The notes below the pieces were generated by a model that did no database searches, was not told the origin of the DNA, and saw nothing but the letters and a program-made list of their open reading frames with translations. A DNA stretch of 64,000 nucleotides, taken from the NCBI GenBank assembly GCA_963281255.1, contig OY725489.1, positions 6,138,523 to 6,202,522 on the forward strand. Reading direction: 5' to 3'. Source of the DNA: Aphrocallistes beatrix (lineage: Eukaryota; Porifera; Hexactinellida; Sceptrulophora; Aphrocallistidae). Shown piece by piece: positions 43,992 through 55,263 of this stretch. The first letter of the stretch is position 1. The number at the start of each line of letters is the position of its first letter. A program made the position numbers and the translations under genes.

Positions 43992-44989
43992 TTGGAATGA
44001 TTTCTTACTCTCGTGCAATCTCCTTGTGATACAGAATACCTGGAAGCAAATGAACAAAGTTTCCCTCTTGAAATTGGTCGAATCAGCAAATACAATCTGT
44101 CAGCAATCCATGTCCATGTCAGCTAAACTTTTACGCGACACAGCCGACACGTCAAATATCCCAGACTGTAAGAATTGTACTGTAAGTTACGACGGTTCAT
44201 GGCATCAGAGAGGACACTATTCGAATCAAGGATTCGCGGCTGCAATTGAGGTATACTCGTATAGCGGTAAAGTATTAGACTACGTCCTCTATGAACGCGT
44301 GTGCAGCAAATGTCTGAAATGGACTGAAGAGAGGAACAAAGACGATCCAGATGAGTATGGTGAAAATTTGTGTTCCGCATTGACACTTGGTTTAACACAA
44401 AATGCCAATGAATCCCTACATTCAGTTCTCTGGCACAATGCTCCTAAAGGAAAACGGGTAGGACAATACTCTCTCCAAGCTTCTGCGTCAATAGCTGTGT
44501 CAACTTTCAATGAAGGCTCATTGATACTCGGATCAATCTTAGTGGATATTGAGGTGCAATGTACTAATGTGACTCTAGCTCACCTCGTAACGATGGATAA
44601 GGAACGGAATCGATGCAAGAGAAAGGCTGTTAAGGATACTCAGAAAAGACGCTAGCGTCTTCGGAAGAGTCAATTCCTGATTGCCGAATCTTCAGGGCGT
44701 AAACGCAAAAAAGACGCGACTACGTATAAATCTGGATGCTTTGGTAGTGAGCTATCCTCTTCTGGCCCTTAAAGACGTCACTGCTCCCATCCTTGTCGTT
44801 AACAAGGATGATAAGGAAACATGCGAGTAATGCGGAATGCATGATTGTCCAATTCTGAGAGGCCAGAAGAATGATGACTGGGTGGGATGTGATTTCTGTG
44901 AAAGTTGGTATCACACTGGCTGTGAAGATGTATGGTTAGCGGATATAGGTGATGACCCTTATATCTGTAGGAAATGCGAGCAAGAGTGA
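43992..44989 (+). pseudogene. Mutator-like/PHD transposase, internally deleted copy
   Basis: Related to 29918-32294 but shorter. It begins near WNDFL and continues through 44026-44655 with VSYDGSWHQRGHYSNQGFAA, CSKCLKWTEE and then directly LCSALTLGLTQNANESLHSV. The roughly 190 residues that separate these blocks in the other copy are missing; the join is at DEYGEN-LCSALT near 44365. The DGSW block and the NESLHS block remain. After a TAG at 44653 the frame continues (KSQFLIAESS) and a PHD-type finger survives at 44822-44986 (GCDFCESWYHTGC ... CRKC), with stops upstream. The deletion is in frame, which is compatible with a non-autonomous derivative. Confidence 0.75.
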
Positions 44990-45261
44990 AATAAAGTATA
45001 ATCTACACATCTATATCATTTCTGTAGTATCATGCCATCATTAAAATAAACACATCCCTTTGTTCTTTAATAAAATCGGTAATATATACATTAATTCGGA
45101 AAACAATGCATCAAATTATTGGGGGCTTTTTTTGAAAATATAAATTTACCAGGGCATAGCTGGGGTACAGGTGAATTATTTCAGGGTGAAACACGACGGC
45201 GCTATAGAGTCGATTACCAATACCTTACACATTAATGAAAGTACCAAACTATAATGTTGAA

Positions 45262-45312
45262 TTAGCACACGCGCGCTAATGAACACTTCGTGCTCTCAGA
45301 GTCGCCCTGGAA
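45262..45312 (-). mobile_element. Hel-2-like hairpin-end remnant
   Basis: CACGCGCGCT, GAACACTTCGTGCTC and AGAGTCGCCCTGG resemble the hairpin end of Hel-2 (GAGTCGCCCTG). No other end is found. It lies upstream of a coding-like segment. Confidence 0.4.
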
Positions 45313-45499
45313 AAATAAAAACTTTTAGAAGTCCTTACAGGGGCTACTATTCGATAATATGTATACGGTCATTTATATTTGCATTGAGATAAAATACTAA
45401 TAATTACTTTCTTTCCTCTCTTCCATCTCCCTTGCCCTCCTCCTCCAATAGCTTCTTTGAGACACCGGCAAGTAAAGTGTGTGTAACACGGGAGGGAGT

Positions 45500-45829
45500 A
45501 GTAGCCTTTCAGTTGATATATTACCTTTTGCTGAATGCAGGGTCGCGCTTGGTGCTACCATACAATTGTCAATAGCAGCATCGGCAAGGCGATCGTAGTG
45601 AAGCTAGTCGTACTCCACCCAGCTAAAAACGAACGTTTCTCTCTCTAGGTTCCAAACATACGCACAGGAAAAGCGTAGCTCGTGGATGGAACTTCACAGG
45701 AATCTTAAAAGACTGTCCTTGAGTCTCACCAGCACATTCAGCTGCAAAATCCATTTCGATCAACGCTTCGATATAAGCACTAGTGTAATTATGAAGTAAC
45801 TTGTAAAATTGATCCGGCTGCAGCTGGAC
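45500..45829 (-). pseudogene. Coding-like fragment of an unidentified gene
   Basis: On the minus strand an open stretch at 45623-45829 reads in a protein-like manner (QPDQFYKLLHNYTSAYIEAL, then MDFAAECAGETQGQSFKIPV). It is preceded by TAG and followed after a stop by GTTTTTAG, which resembles a 3' splice site. A second piece (DRLADAAIDNCMVAPSATLH) ends in AAAG-GTAATA, a 5' splice-site-like sequence near 45533. Base composition is higher in GC than the flanks. It could be decayed host exons or a gene fragment carried by a Helitron-like element. No family recognised. Confidence 0.35.
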
Positions 45830-46260
45830 CTACCACCGACTCATCATGGAATTATGACGTCATTGTCACATTTTTAAAAGTTAAGCAACAGAGTTATTCG
45901 AGCATCACTCAGCCATTATAGGAGGAGATAAAAGGCTGAAATTTTAATAGAATCTGTATACTAACATACCTCACATATGATGCAACTATCATCAAAAAAT
46001 GACGACTCATCACTCTGTTATGACGTCATCATTACACATCAAAAATTTTAAAATTGGTCAATGTTCGGTATTATGGTACCATGAAACCGTTTCACGGTAT
46101 CTTAAATCGTTTTTAGTTGGTTTCACGGCTGTTTCACATTTGAAACTGTTTCACCATAGAATAATGTTGGGAATTGTTCAGTAACCACAATCACTGACTA
46201 GACTAGTGGAATAACTTGAATAAATTATGAGTAATCATTTATAAAACCTAGACAGACTAT

Positions 46261-48550
46261 TTGGATAGCATGACGTCTCAGAGAAGAAGGAATCAAGGTA
46301 AATTTGTATCCACACCAGTTGATGGTCATGATGTTTGGAAGTTATTCAAAATTCTTCTCCCTCCTGGGAGCCCAAAGTTAAAGAATATGGCCATTCTGTA
46401 TAGTAGTGGAGAACTTCCATGTGGTTTTGAGGAAAATCCCGAATCTTTTCTAGACCGTAATAAGCCTCCTATCAGGGCCCCCGTTGTAGTTTGTTATCGC
46501 TGTGGCATAAGCTTTTCCGGATTCCCAGGAAGGTGCAAGGAGCATCTTTTTGTGAAATGCAAAAAGAAGGAAAACTTGATTGCATACACACTTGATCAGC
46601 GAGAAATATTGCGGCAAGTAGAGGCTGAATATGACAGAGACCTTCCTGACACTCCTTCGAAAAAGAAACAGAGAATAGATGACGGCGTGAACGAATCAGA
46701 ATCGGTTAGTATTCCAAATAGTTATTGTATGAGCGAAAATCGTGTATCGAGGCTTCGATCTTATTTAGTTCGATTCGCACTGACTACTCATGCCGGAATT
46801 AACGCATTAGACAATTATTGGTTGGCTCAAGCTATGGAGACCTTGCGTCCAAAGTGTACGACTACAGCAGGTATCAGCGCATCTAATCTTACAACATCTC
46901 AAATTCCGAAAGAATTTGTCAAGGCAGAGAAAGTGCTAGGCCAAGCAATTGTAAATTCAGATTTCACAGTTATTGAGGTAGATGGGTGGGGACCTTCGAA
47001 GAAACGTTCATCCCTATGGTTTCAGTTACTTGGTCTTACAGTTCTTAACAATAATACTCCGGACTTAGGAGTATGCATGTATATGACGGGAGAAAAGGGT
47101 ATGGGTGCATCTATACATGATGCACAGAGGCATGCAGATTGTATATGGGATCTTTGGACCGATGCCAAGAAAAAGATTCAATTTACAGATTGTCATTTAC
47201 CAAAGCAAATTATGTCAGATGGTGAGCCTGTGATGCAACGAGCACTAGTTAACTTCGCTGAGAGATTTGAAATTGCTGAGAAATTTAGCATTTCGAAAGG
47301 AAGATGTCTAACACATCTTGCACATCTGTGTACACGAGACCTTGGCAAAGAAAGTACAGTGGGTAAACACGACAATAAACAACTGCGCAATTATCGTTGC
47401 TGCATTCAGACACAGTACTAAAGCCAGCGCTGCTCTAGAAGACTGCATTCGAGAACAAGCAAAAGCATCTAATGAGGTGATTTGTGCAAAGTTCTCACGC
47501 CTATTATATCGGATATGCAAACTAGAGGTATCTGTGTTGCTTGACATTTCGCCCTGAATTGGATTCAACTATCACTCATGTATGAGTGGGCTAAAGAGAA
47601 CTGCTCAATCAGGGATCATAATAAGTTGCTGAAACAAATTGTTATCAGATTTCAAGAACTTTTTTTCACAAAAGGAGTTCTTATTGGCATACTTGTTCTC
47701 TGGGACTTACAGAGGGTTTGGGATTATTAAGAACAGTGGTGGCTCAAATGGAGAACTAACTGTAGTCGCACGTCCTTATGTGCAGGAGGCCTGGAGATAT
47801 GTCGCTAAGCATATTATTAAGCTTAAAACTCTAGCCAACTTTGAAAAGTCATCAGAGCGTCTTCACCAAATGCTAAAGTGCATGGTAAACCAGACGAATC
47901 AAGAACCCATGTGGCGTGTATTGGGGACGTGTAATGATGTTCAAAGATGGAGGCAAATGGCGAAAAGTCAACCCATAGATGATGTCATCAACAAAGCTGC
48001 CCTGCACAGTTGTTCTCTCATTCCTAATAGTACAGAGTGTGAGAGAAGTTTCTCCAAATGTGGTTTGGCAAGTGCTGGCAACAAAGGGAAGAAAGGCACT
48101 AAAGTCATTCTCGCACACCATCAAATTGCCCAAGCTGCTGATATTTGGAAAGAAAATGAGATTGAAATTGCTACTCCAGGTTCAATCTCTGCTAGATTAC
48201 TGAGAAAGTCTACTCATAAACACGAGAGAGTGGCTTCATGGGAATACATGGTGCCTTTGGTAGATGAAGATTTGGTTGAAGCATTGTTAGATAGTCCTTG
48301 GATAGCTTCAGACACTTCTGACAGTGAAGCAGAAGAGGAACAAACTGATGATGTAGTAGTAGTTAGAAAATTATTGACGTTCAGAGTTAGTGAAGAGCAA
48401 TTTGCGGCTTGGAAGTGGCATAATAGTGCAGAAATGCCAGGCTTTTGGAATAAGTATTCTAATTGTAGTAGTGCTCAAGTTAATCCTGTAGATATCGGTA
48501 GTGTGATCGAGTATGAAGCTGACCTGTATGGAGGCGAACAAGACTGGTAG
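46261..48550 (+). pseudogene. hAT transposase, several frameshifts
   Basis: The first frame (46261-47421, to about residue 375) has a CX2C zinc-finger-like segment (VVCYRCGISFSGFPGRCKEH, a probable DNA-binding finger). It is followed by the catalytic-core start EVDGWGPSKKRSSLW with the first acidic residue. The path then shifts near 47385 (INNCAIIVAAFRHSTKAS), shifts again near 47555 (WIQLSLMYEWAKENC) and once more near 47650. It then follows 47639-48550. The C-terminal part has the hAT dimerisation signature IPNSTECERSFSKCGL and an acidic tail. Total length would be about 760 codons, in the usual hAT range. At least three frame changes make it inactive, although introns cannot be fully excluded. 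Confidence 0.85.
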
Positions 48551-48769
48551 TCGACTAGTGGAGAAGAAAGATCAGAGGGACACAAGACTAAATTTACAAA
48601 TTATTTTAGTTATTTCTATTATTCTTAGCTTCAATTATTTACTGGTAGTAAAAGCAGTATTTATAACCAACTTCAGTTTATTATTAACATATAATATCTA
48701 TATTAGACTAATTTTGTTCAACTGTATTATTACAACCGTGTTTTATTCGAAAACATGAAAAGTCGAACT

Positions 48770-49020
48770 ACCGTGAAACCACCTTGAAACCAATCACCGT
48801 GAAACCTTCGGTGAAACTACCTTGAAACCACGATGAAACGACCTTGAAACCCCGTGAAACCACCAAGAAACGACCTTGAAACCCCGTGAAACCACCAAGG
48901 AACGGTTTCACACTATAAATATCGCGAACAAGAAAATGACTGATAATGAAACGGTGAAACTGCCTTGAAACGACAGTGAAACGGTTTCAATATATGAATA
49001 CAGTGAAACATTGTTTCACG
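48770..49020. repeat. Subterminal GTGAAAC/CTTGAAAC repeats of the hAT element
   Basis: More than fifteen copies of a GTGAAACC or CTTGAAAC motif in the last 270 bp. Inverted copies (GTTTCAC) lie within the first 100 bp of the element (46080-46160). Short repeated motifs inside both ends are typical transposase-binding sites in hAT elements. Confidence 0.85.
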
Positions 49021-49128
49021 GTTTACCGTGATACCGAACACTGAAATTGGTGATTTTTTGAGTGATATAGATTTTAACACTACGATGGACATATTTATAG
49101 ATGCTATCTCCCTTATAATTAACCAATG

Positions 49129-52100
49129 CATGGCTTACTATATATACGGCTAGCTAAGCTAAGAATTGCCAAAATAATTTCCAGGCCATTGATTATATTC
49201 TGTTTGATCATGAATAATTGCAGATATCATTACAAATTCAAGTGTAAATAGGTTTTCACATACGACGGAAACATCTAGAATATTTTTGAGAATGATTTCT
49301 CACTAAATTTAACCACTATGACGCAGCAAAAAATAACATCCATATATGGTAATGTATTAATACAGTATATGGCACTAAGAACAAACATAGGAGTGAGTAG
49401 GAGTATCGTTTATAGATATGAGGAGTGATACATGAAAAGAATTAAACTGAAGATACTAATTATATAATATACTGTTGTAACACACTTAAGTTTGACATTT
49501 ACGCCGTATGTTTGATTTGAAAGCAGTAACTTGGTCCTTACGCCGAGTTTCACAGACCTGTTTCCTTAAGTTATTAAAGTAAATGTTGGAAACGCTTTTG
49601 TTAACTGATTCTTTTGACTTTTCTGAGTGATCTACACAAGCAAAGCTAGAATCCCAATCAACTGTTGCTATACTGAGTAGTGTCTGTGCTAGAGATTTCC
49701 AAGGAAATCTGGAATTTCTAATTTCTAATTCCGAAACTTCAAGCAAACAAAATGCACTCAATACATAGTGTTATAATGAAGTACAGGGTAGAGTCAAACC
49801 ACCTTGATTTAAGTTGCTAACATACTCCGACGAAATAAGATTGTTGTTCAAGGAGCTCAAACAGACAGGACAGTGGGTATGTTCTGATAGCTTCAAAGAT
49901 ATATACCCTGAGATGTAAACGACTACTTGTTGAGAAGCATCAGTCAGCTGTAAATGATCGTAATCATTAATGAGCATGTTCCTTGCAAAGTCATAGATTG
50001 ATGAATTATAATGAGCTGTAATTGATAAAGAAGTGATATCAATATTTCGAGAGATTTCAACTTGATTATTGACTCAGATCTGATCACCTCTTGCAAACTG
50101 ACCAAAAAGCGTCCACCACTCAGTTGCCGATAATGTGAAAACCTCCTCTCAAGTGGATCACTTTGCAAACGGCCAGTTAATACATAATCATAACCTTCTG
50201 TAAGTAGGTCAAGAGATAATTCAGAGATAGCATAGTTGGTCTGTATTAAGGCTTTGAAGGTTTGCATAGACAATCCAAATTTCCCCGAGTCCTGCCACGT
50301 CATTAGCCAATTACTGAATGAACAAAGGAATTCTGTTTTAGAGTCATTTGAAACTAAAGCATTACCTTGACGAAAAGGGTGAAAGCGTTCCTTCGAATTT
50401 ACAGAGAGCCACCAAATCCGAATTAGATTTAAAAATCCAGGAGTAACTTCCTCTTTAGGAAGGTATAAGCGAAGTGCACTTATAGTTGATTCGTGGAAAA
50501 TAGCAAGAGCTAAGGAAACAGATTGCTTGTTATTTCCTGGATGAAGTACAGAGTAGTTGATCTTATTTGCAGCACGGAGGTGTGCAGATAAGCTTAAGTC
50601 TTTCTCGTGAATTGTGTGAAAATGGGACCACCGTACAAATCCTGATTGAAAGGAAATATTGATATTTACAGAGGAAAAGTGGAAGGATGGAATATCAAAA
50701 AATTTATTTGCTACTAGATTATTCCTGATGTTTTTGATCAAGTGGCAGGTATCAAAGAGAAGATAAATATACTCATCAGGAAGGTAAGGGTTAATGATTT
50801 TGTAATCTTTGTCCTGAACTTTGTAATTCATTAAGAGACGAGTGTAAGCATTCACATTTGTTGAGTGGTTATCTGAAACGATTGCTCTGATTCTGAACCG
50901 AGATTGTGTGAGTAATAACAAACATTTATCCAGATTCCCATAAACGATATCACCCGAGTTTTTAACTAGAGGTACTGCTGAGATCACAAATGGGATCGAC
51001 TTCATGAGTGATACAACCATAAAGCATAATATACTTGTGTACGTTTCCAAATCAGGATTACAACCAACCAATGTATGCCCATTAAATTGAACTTGAGATT
51101 GGAGATGCATTTCATCAAGTAAAATTGCAACATCATTGCCAATAAAGTTTGAGTCACGTAGAAATTGAAGTGCATGGCAGTTGTCTATAGAAGGGGATTT
51201 AAGCTTTCGAAGTAGTGAGTTGCTTGGGAGAGGAATGTATTTCTTAAGAAAACTATAAGCGGAATTAGAAGTATATCTAAGCATTAGAGAGAAACGCAGA
51301 ACCTGTGATGAGTACTTCGGTCTACCGCGAGGACTGAAATAACAAAGTTGAATTAGCTCCTTTATAACATCGACATCATACTTTGAGTTAAAATTCCGAC
51401 AATAACTTGGTAAATTCTCAAGAGCATCTAAATGTGTTAGTTTGTGGTCAGTAGAATTTTGGATATAACTAGGAAGAGGAATCTGTGAATTTTCAAAACT
51501 TAGTTTAACTTGGAAGTCTGTGTAGATAGTAATACATTCCTTTACACTAGCAAGCCCAGAGCGAATAACAAGATGGTAAGCAGTTACGAAACTGTCTTCT
51601 ATGTGTAGTTTAAAACTGGCAAACTCAGGAGATTTTTCGAGGAAATCAACAACATCCTGAAACTTTTGAATTCTGTACTTTTCCTCGTAGATGGAAATTT
51701 GATCTGGTTGTAAGGCGCGGACTTTCGGTGGTGGACGTGAATTAGTAGGGATAATAGCCTGACTAAGAGCAGTTGAAGGTGGATGGATAGTAGGAATTGG
51801 TTTGATATTGTAATTCAATCTTGTGAAATTCTGGGGAGTAAGTTTCAGGAATTTATCATCAAAATGAAGCGAACAAATGAAAGAATTTTTAGTTATAACA
51901 AAGTCTGCAGGTCTGTTGAGAAAACGCAACCATTTACCAGACAATTCTTTGTCCTGAGGAAACTTGTAGCAAGGGTTATTAGGTCCATCCTTATAGTCAG
52001 AGTTGCAACCAACAACAGAACATTTATTAGGCATCAATAATGTGATTTCTAATTGAGAATTGAATGCTAAATAGTAAATTCTGCATAAGATAAGCTATAT

Positions 52101-52665
52101 ACTTGTACTATTAACCCTAAATTTATAACATAAGTTGTGAGAACCTTTAACTAGGTTAGTCATGGGGTTGTACGGATAATATATTATAGTAAAACGTAGA
52201 AAATAGGTTTCGAAATGTATTATGATTGTAAAAAGAATTTTATCTATTTATTCATTCATCAAATTCTTAAACTTGTGGTTTGATATCAACAAAATATAGA
52301 GCTAAGTCATAACGATGTTGTGTGATCATAAAACGATTTTGATGAGTATTTACTAGTTTATATTAAGTAGAATGTTAATAGAGATAAATTTTCTTGTTAA
52401 ATCGCAGGAAAAATTGAGCTAAAAGCATCTAAATTAGTACAATACCATATATGGATGTTATTTTTTGCTGCGTCATAGTGGTTAAATTTAGTGAGAAATC
52501 ATTCTCAAAAATATTCTAGATGTTTCCGTCGTATGTGAAAACCTATTTACACTTGAATTTGTAATGATATCTGCAATTATTCATGATCAAGCAGAATATA
52601 ATCAATGGCCTGGAAATTATTTTGGCAATTCTTTGCTTAGCTAGCCGTATATATAGTAAGCCATG
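49129..52665 (-). mobile_element. P/THAP9-like transposon with long inverted repeats
   Basis: Both ends start CATGGCTTACTATATATACG and form inverted repeats of about 230 bp (49129 to about 49360 and about 52433 to 52665) with only a few differences. The direct repeat ACCAATG flanks the element (49122-49128 and 52666-52672). The CATG start matches the terminal bases of P-type elements, and the encoded THAP-domain transposase confirms the superfamily. It is inserted in a Hel-1 copy. The near-identity of its arms indicates a recent insertion. Confidence 0.95.
49486..52037 (-). pseudogene. P-element/THAP9-like transposase, one frameshift and one stop
   Basis: The main frame (52037-49944, 697 residues) starts with a THAP zinc finger: C6, C11, C55 and H58 in the C-x4-C...C-x2-H pattern, with W36 conserved. 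Then follow P-type transposase blocks, ILLDEMHLQSQ, VGCNPDLETYTS, FDTCHLIKNIRNNL and LQSDPLERRFSHYRQLSGG. Near 50065 the path shifts by one base, and the C-terminal part continues through 49977-49771 (DASQQVVVYISGYISLKL and CPVCLSSL). It is interrupted by TAA at 49771-49773 and ends at 49486 (IYFNNLRKQVCETRRKDQ). Full length would be about 850 residues, close to known THAP9-type proteins. Only two lesions separate it from an open frame, so it is young. Start at ATG 52037 or 52034. Confidence 0.9.
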
Positions 52666-52756
52666 ACCAATGTGACCTCAGGCGACCGAAGGGAGCCTCC
52701 GGTGGACACTAAGTGTCCGCCGGAGGCTCCCTTCGGTCGCCTGAGGTCACATTGGT
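52666..52756. repeat. 91-bp palindrome joining two Hel-1 copies
   Basis: ACCAATGTGACCTCAGGCGA at the left reads back as the complement of the right end TCGCCTGAGGTCACATTGGT. The arms are about 45 bp with at most one mismatch and centre on GACACTAAGTGTC. Each arm is the Hel-1 GC-rich hairpin region, in opposite orientations. Either two copies recombined at this point or a hairpin was copied into an inverted dimer. Confidence 0.95.
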
Positions 52757-53976
52757 TAATTATAAGGGAGATAGCATCTATAAATATGTCCATCGTGGTG
52801 TTAAAATCGATATCACTCAAAAAATCACAAATTTTGTCAATTTAAAAAATTTTGATGTGTAATGATGACGTCATAACAGAGTGATGAGTCGTCATTTTTT
52901 TATGATAGTTGCATTATATGTGAGGTATGTTAGTATACAGATTCTACAGGGTGGCTCATAAGTTCTGATACAAGCTTCATTATGTATAAAATGATTTATA
53001 GTAAAACAATCTTAGCTATTATGGTCTTTAGAGATTCTAAATCGAATATTCTCGATGATTTTAGAAGACTTTTTCAGTCTAAGACCTGGAACTGTGTTTT
53101 GTGTGGTGACTTTTATGGGGGGGAAATGTGTCCTGGCACGCAGCGAAAATCGAGAATCAAGGTCGCTACTTCTGTAAAAAATGTCTTTATCATCGATGTC
53201 CTATGACGATTTAGCACCAGATACCTTTCATTCACCATGGAAATATTTAATAAATCCATTGAATTCATCATCAGAAACGAGAGAAAGATATTATTTTACG
53301 AGATCAAATTAGGTACATTTCGCAAAATCACCCAAAATTTCACTTTTTTCACATCTCCAAAAATCTGATCCAAATGGTTTTCAATATGTACTGATATAAA
53401 CATCCAATATTCCTACAAATTTAGAGTGTTCGAGGGAAATGTGAGAGCCAAAATTTCGTAGAACTAGAAGACTCTAGAAAGATCATTTGAAAAGCAGTGG
53501 GTCCTGATACCCGATTTTCGCTGAGTGCCAGGACACATTTTTTCTCCATAAAAATCACCATACAAAACACAGATCCAGGTGTTAGACTGGAAAAGTCTTA
53601 TATTCGATTTAGAATCTCTAAAGACCATAATAGCTAAGGTTGTTTGAGTATAAGAAATTTTATACCCAATAAGGTTGTCACAGAACTTGTGAGCCACCCT
53701 GTATTAAAATTTCAGCCTTCTATCTCCTATAATGGCTGAGTTATGCTCGAATAACTGTGTTGCTTAACTTTTAAAAATGTGACAATGACGTCATAATTCC
53801 ATGATGAGTCGACATTTTGCTCTGAGCTCAGAACTTACTGGAGCCATAGCCAAAAGACTCCCACATGCCAAAAATTAGCTTTCTATGACATGCAGTTTCT
53901 TCAATCAATTCGTTCGAGAGAGATATATGTGTGTATATATATATATACACATTAATCGAGTTTTAATAGTAAGGAT
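52711..53976 (-). mobile_element. Hel-1 copy, right member of the head-to-head pair
   Basis: Starts at the palindrome centre, lacks the outermost AAGCGCGCTTCGC terminus, follows the family to 52946, is interrupted by a MITE (52947-53701), and ends normally at AATAGTAAGGAT (53976) after a short (TA)n/(TG)n run. Confidence 0.7.
52947..53701. mobile_element. Foldback MITE, mariner type, 755 bp
   Basis: Both ends start CAGGGTGGCTCA and form arms of about 220 bp. TA flanks it (52945-52946 and 53702-53703), and the host Hel-1 sequence TTCTATTAAAATTTC is continuous in other copies. The two similar ORFs in opposite strands (52982-53206 plus and 53464-53697 minus, both containing FRDSKSNI) are the arms read outward and inward, not separate genes. 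An older coding origin of the arms is possible. Confidence 0.9.
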
Positions 53977-53984
53977 TATGTTCT

Positions 53985-55263
53985 AAAAAAAAGGATATAT
54001 GCAAAAATAGATATGTTCCTCAAACATTTCTTTGTCAAAAAATAACTATTTCTCGACTACAAATTCAATGGAGAACTTTGGATATGATAGAAAATGGAGA
54101 ATCTAGAGATTAAATATACAAAGGTGGCTATTATGCTAAATTATGAATACATTTGGAGATATTTTGATAATTATTTTGAAAGTTCCGGCCTTGGACCTCC
54201 CAAATTCGGTCAAAACCCCCCATTTAGGCTCCAAAAAGAGATATCTCTCTATATCTGTAAATATAGTCAAAATTCTTAATTCTCACATCCAAATATCCTC
54301 ACTATTAAAACTCTTTTTTACAGAGAAAGTACTTCCAAACCTAATCAAAAACGCGGAAGAGCTCCGAGCCAAGGTTAAAACGAGGGGAATAAAATTATTG
54401 ATATATAATGCTAGCTCCCATACAGCCAAGCTCACTAAAAATTTCTTGGAATCAGAGGGGTTAGATTTACTTCCCCACCCACCCTACTTCACCAGACCTA
54501 GCTCCCTGTTATTTTTGGCTATTCCCCAAGCTCAAAATCTACCTTCAGGCAGGGAACTTGAGCCGAAACAAACCCTCGGGTCGGCCCTGTACCACTGCTT
54601 CAAATCCATCCCCGAAGAAGAGTACAGAAATGCATTCATAAAGTAGGTAGAAAGATTGAAACGCTGTGTAGAATTAGGAGGGGGGTATTTCGAATAAATA
54701 ATACATTGAAACATATTCTATGACATTTATTTATTATTTTATGGTATGACCCGCAAGACTTTTTGAATGCCCTAGTATATGATTCATTGATAATAATTAC
54801 GTACACTATATCTATGGAATGTAAGTTTTTGATTTTCGTTATATTTTGACGTAGCATTTTCGAAAATCCTAACTTCGAAACTAAATGTCGTATACTTTTG
54901 CTCTAACTTCCTAAAATACTTTTTGGAAGCTCAATATTCATGTTAAACTGATAGATTATACTTCGTAGTGCTAGGATTGTGAATTATTATTCATAATTAT
55001 CTCAAAATATTCAGGTTAGGGACCTCAAGGAAATTTCTGGATTTTCAGTGTACTTTTACCATTTTATGTAAATATTTGGTTCGAATATAGCTAAATCAGC
55101 AGTATAAATGCGAATAAATGTCTGTGAAAGCTTTTGTTCATTTTTATTCACTAATTTTACATTCTTCTTAACATATAAACTTAAAATCTTTATATCTCGG
55201 GACTTTAAAATTTCAAAATTGACCGTCTTTACAGATTTTAAGTCAAAATTGGTGTCAACTAGT
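53985..55263 (+). mobile_element. Old pB-1 element remnant
   Basis: Diverged pB-1 sequence in the forward orientation without termini. The blocks around TTCCTCAAACATTTCTTTG (54010) and TCGGGACTTTAAAATTTC (55195) are in the family's order. It is interrupted by the mariner fragment at about 54300-54710. Confidence 0.65.
54310..54700 (+). pseudogene. Mariner-type transposase, C-terminal fragment
   Basis: From about residue 56 of the frame 54143-54646 the translation matches the end of mariner transposases: LLIYNASSHTAKLTKNFLES, LLPHPPYFTRPSSLLFLAIP and FKSIPEEEYRNAFIK. After TAG (54644) the same frame gives VERLKRCVELGGGYFE and then TAA. The expected second aspartate (YDNAS-type) is missing, reading IYNAS, and the expected SPDLAPCD block reads TRPSSL, so two catalytic positions are lost. 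The first half is absent. It is inserted in an old pB-1 element. Confidence 0.8.

Larger units (their letters stand above)
46059..49043 (+). mobile_element. hAT transposon, 2,985 bp
   Basis: The termini CAATGTTCGGTAT and CAGTGTTCGGTAT (right end, complement) are flanked by a perfect 8-bp duplication AAATTGGT (46051-46058 and 49044-49051), as expected for hAT. The host Hel-1 sequence is continuous in other copies. It encodes a hAT transposase broken by several frameshifts and has GTTTCAC/GTGAAAC repeats under both ends. Confidence 0.95.
45837..52710 (+). mobile_element. Hel-1 copy, left member of a head-to-head pair
   Basis: Hel-1 sequence in reverse orientation starts at GACTCATCATGGAATTATGA (45837; the TC end is missing). 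It is interrupted by a hAT element (46059-49043), continues at 49044-49128, is interrupted by a P-type element (49129-52665), and resumes at 52666 with its GC-rich hairpin region. At 52711 it meets a second Hel-1 copy in the opposite orientation. The two share a perfect palindrome and both lack the outer AAGCGCGCTTCGC-type terminus. Confidence 0.65.

Noticed and set aside
52982-53697. Two related small ORFs taken as a gene pair
   Set aside because: They are the two arms of one foldback MITE read on opposite strands.
54143-54310. First third of the 167-residue ORF at 54143 as part of a mariner protein
   Set aside because: These bases align with non-coding pB-1 sequence; only the part from about 54310 resembles a mariner transposase.
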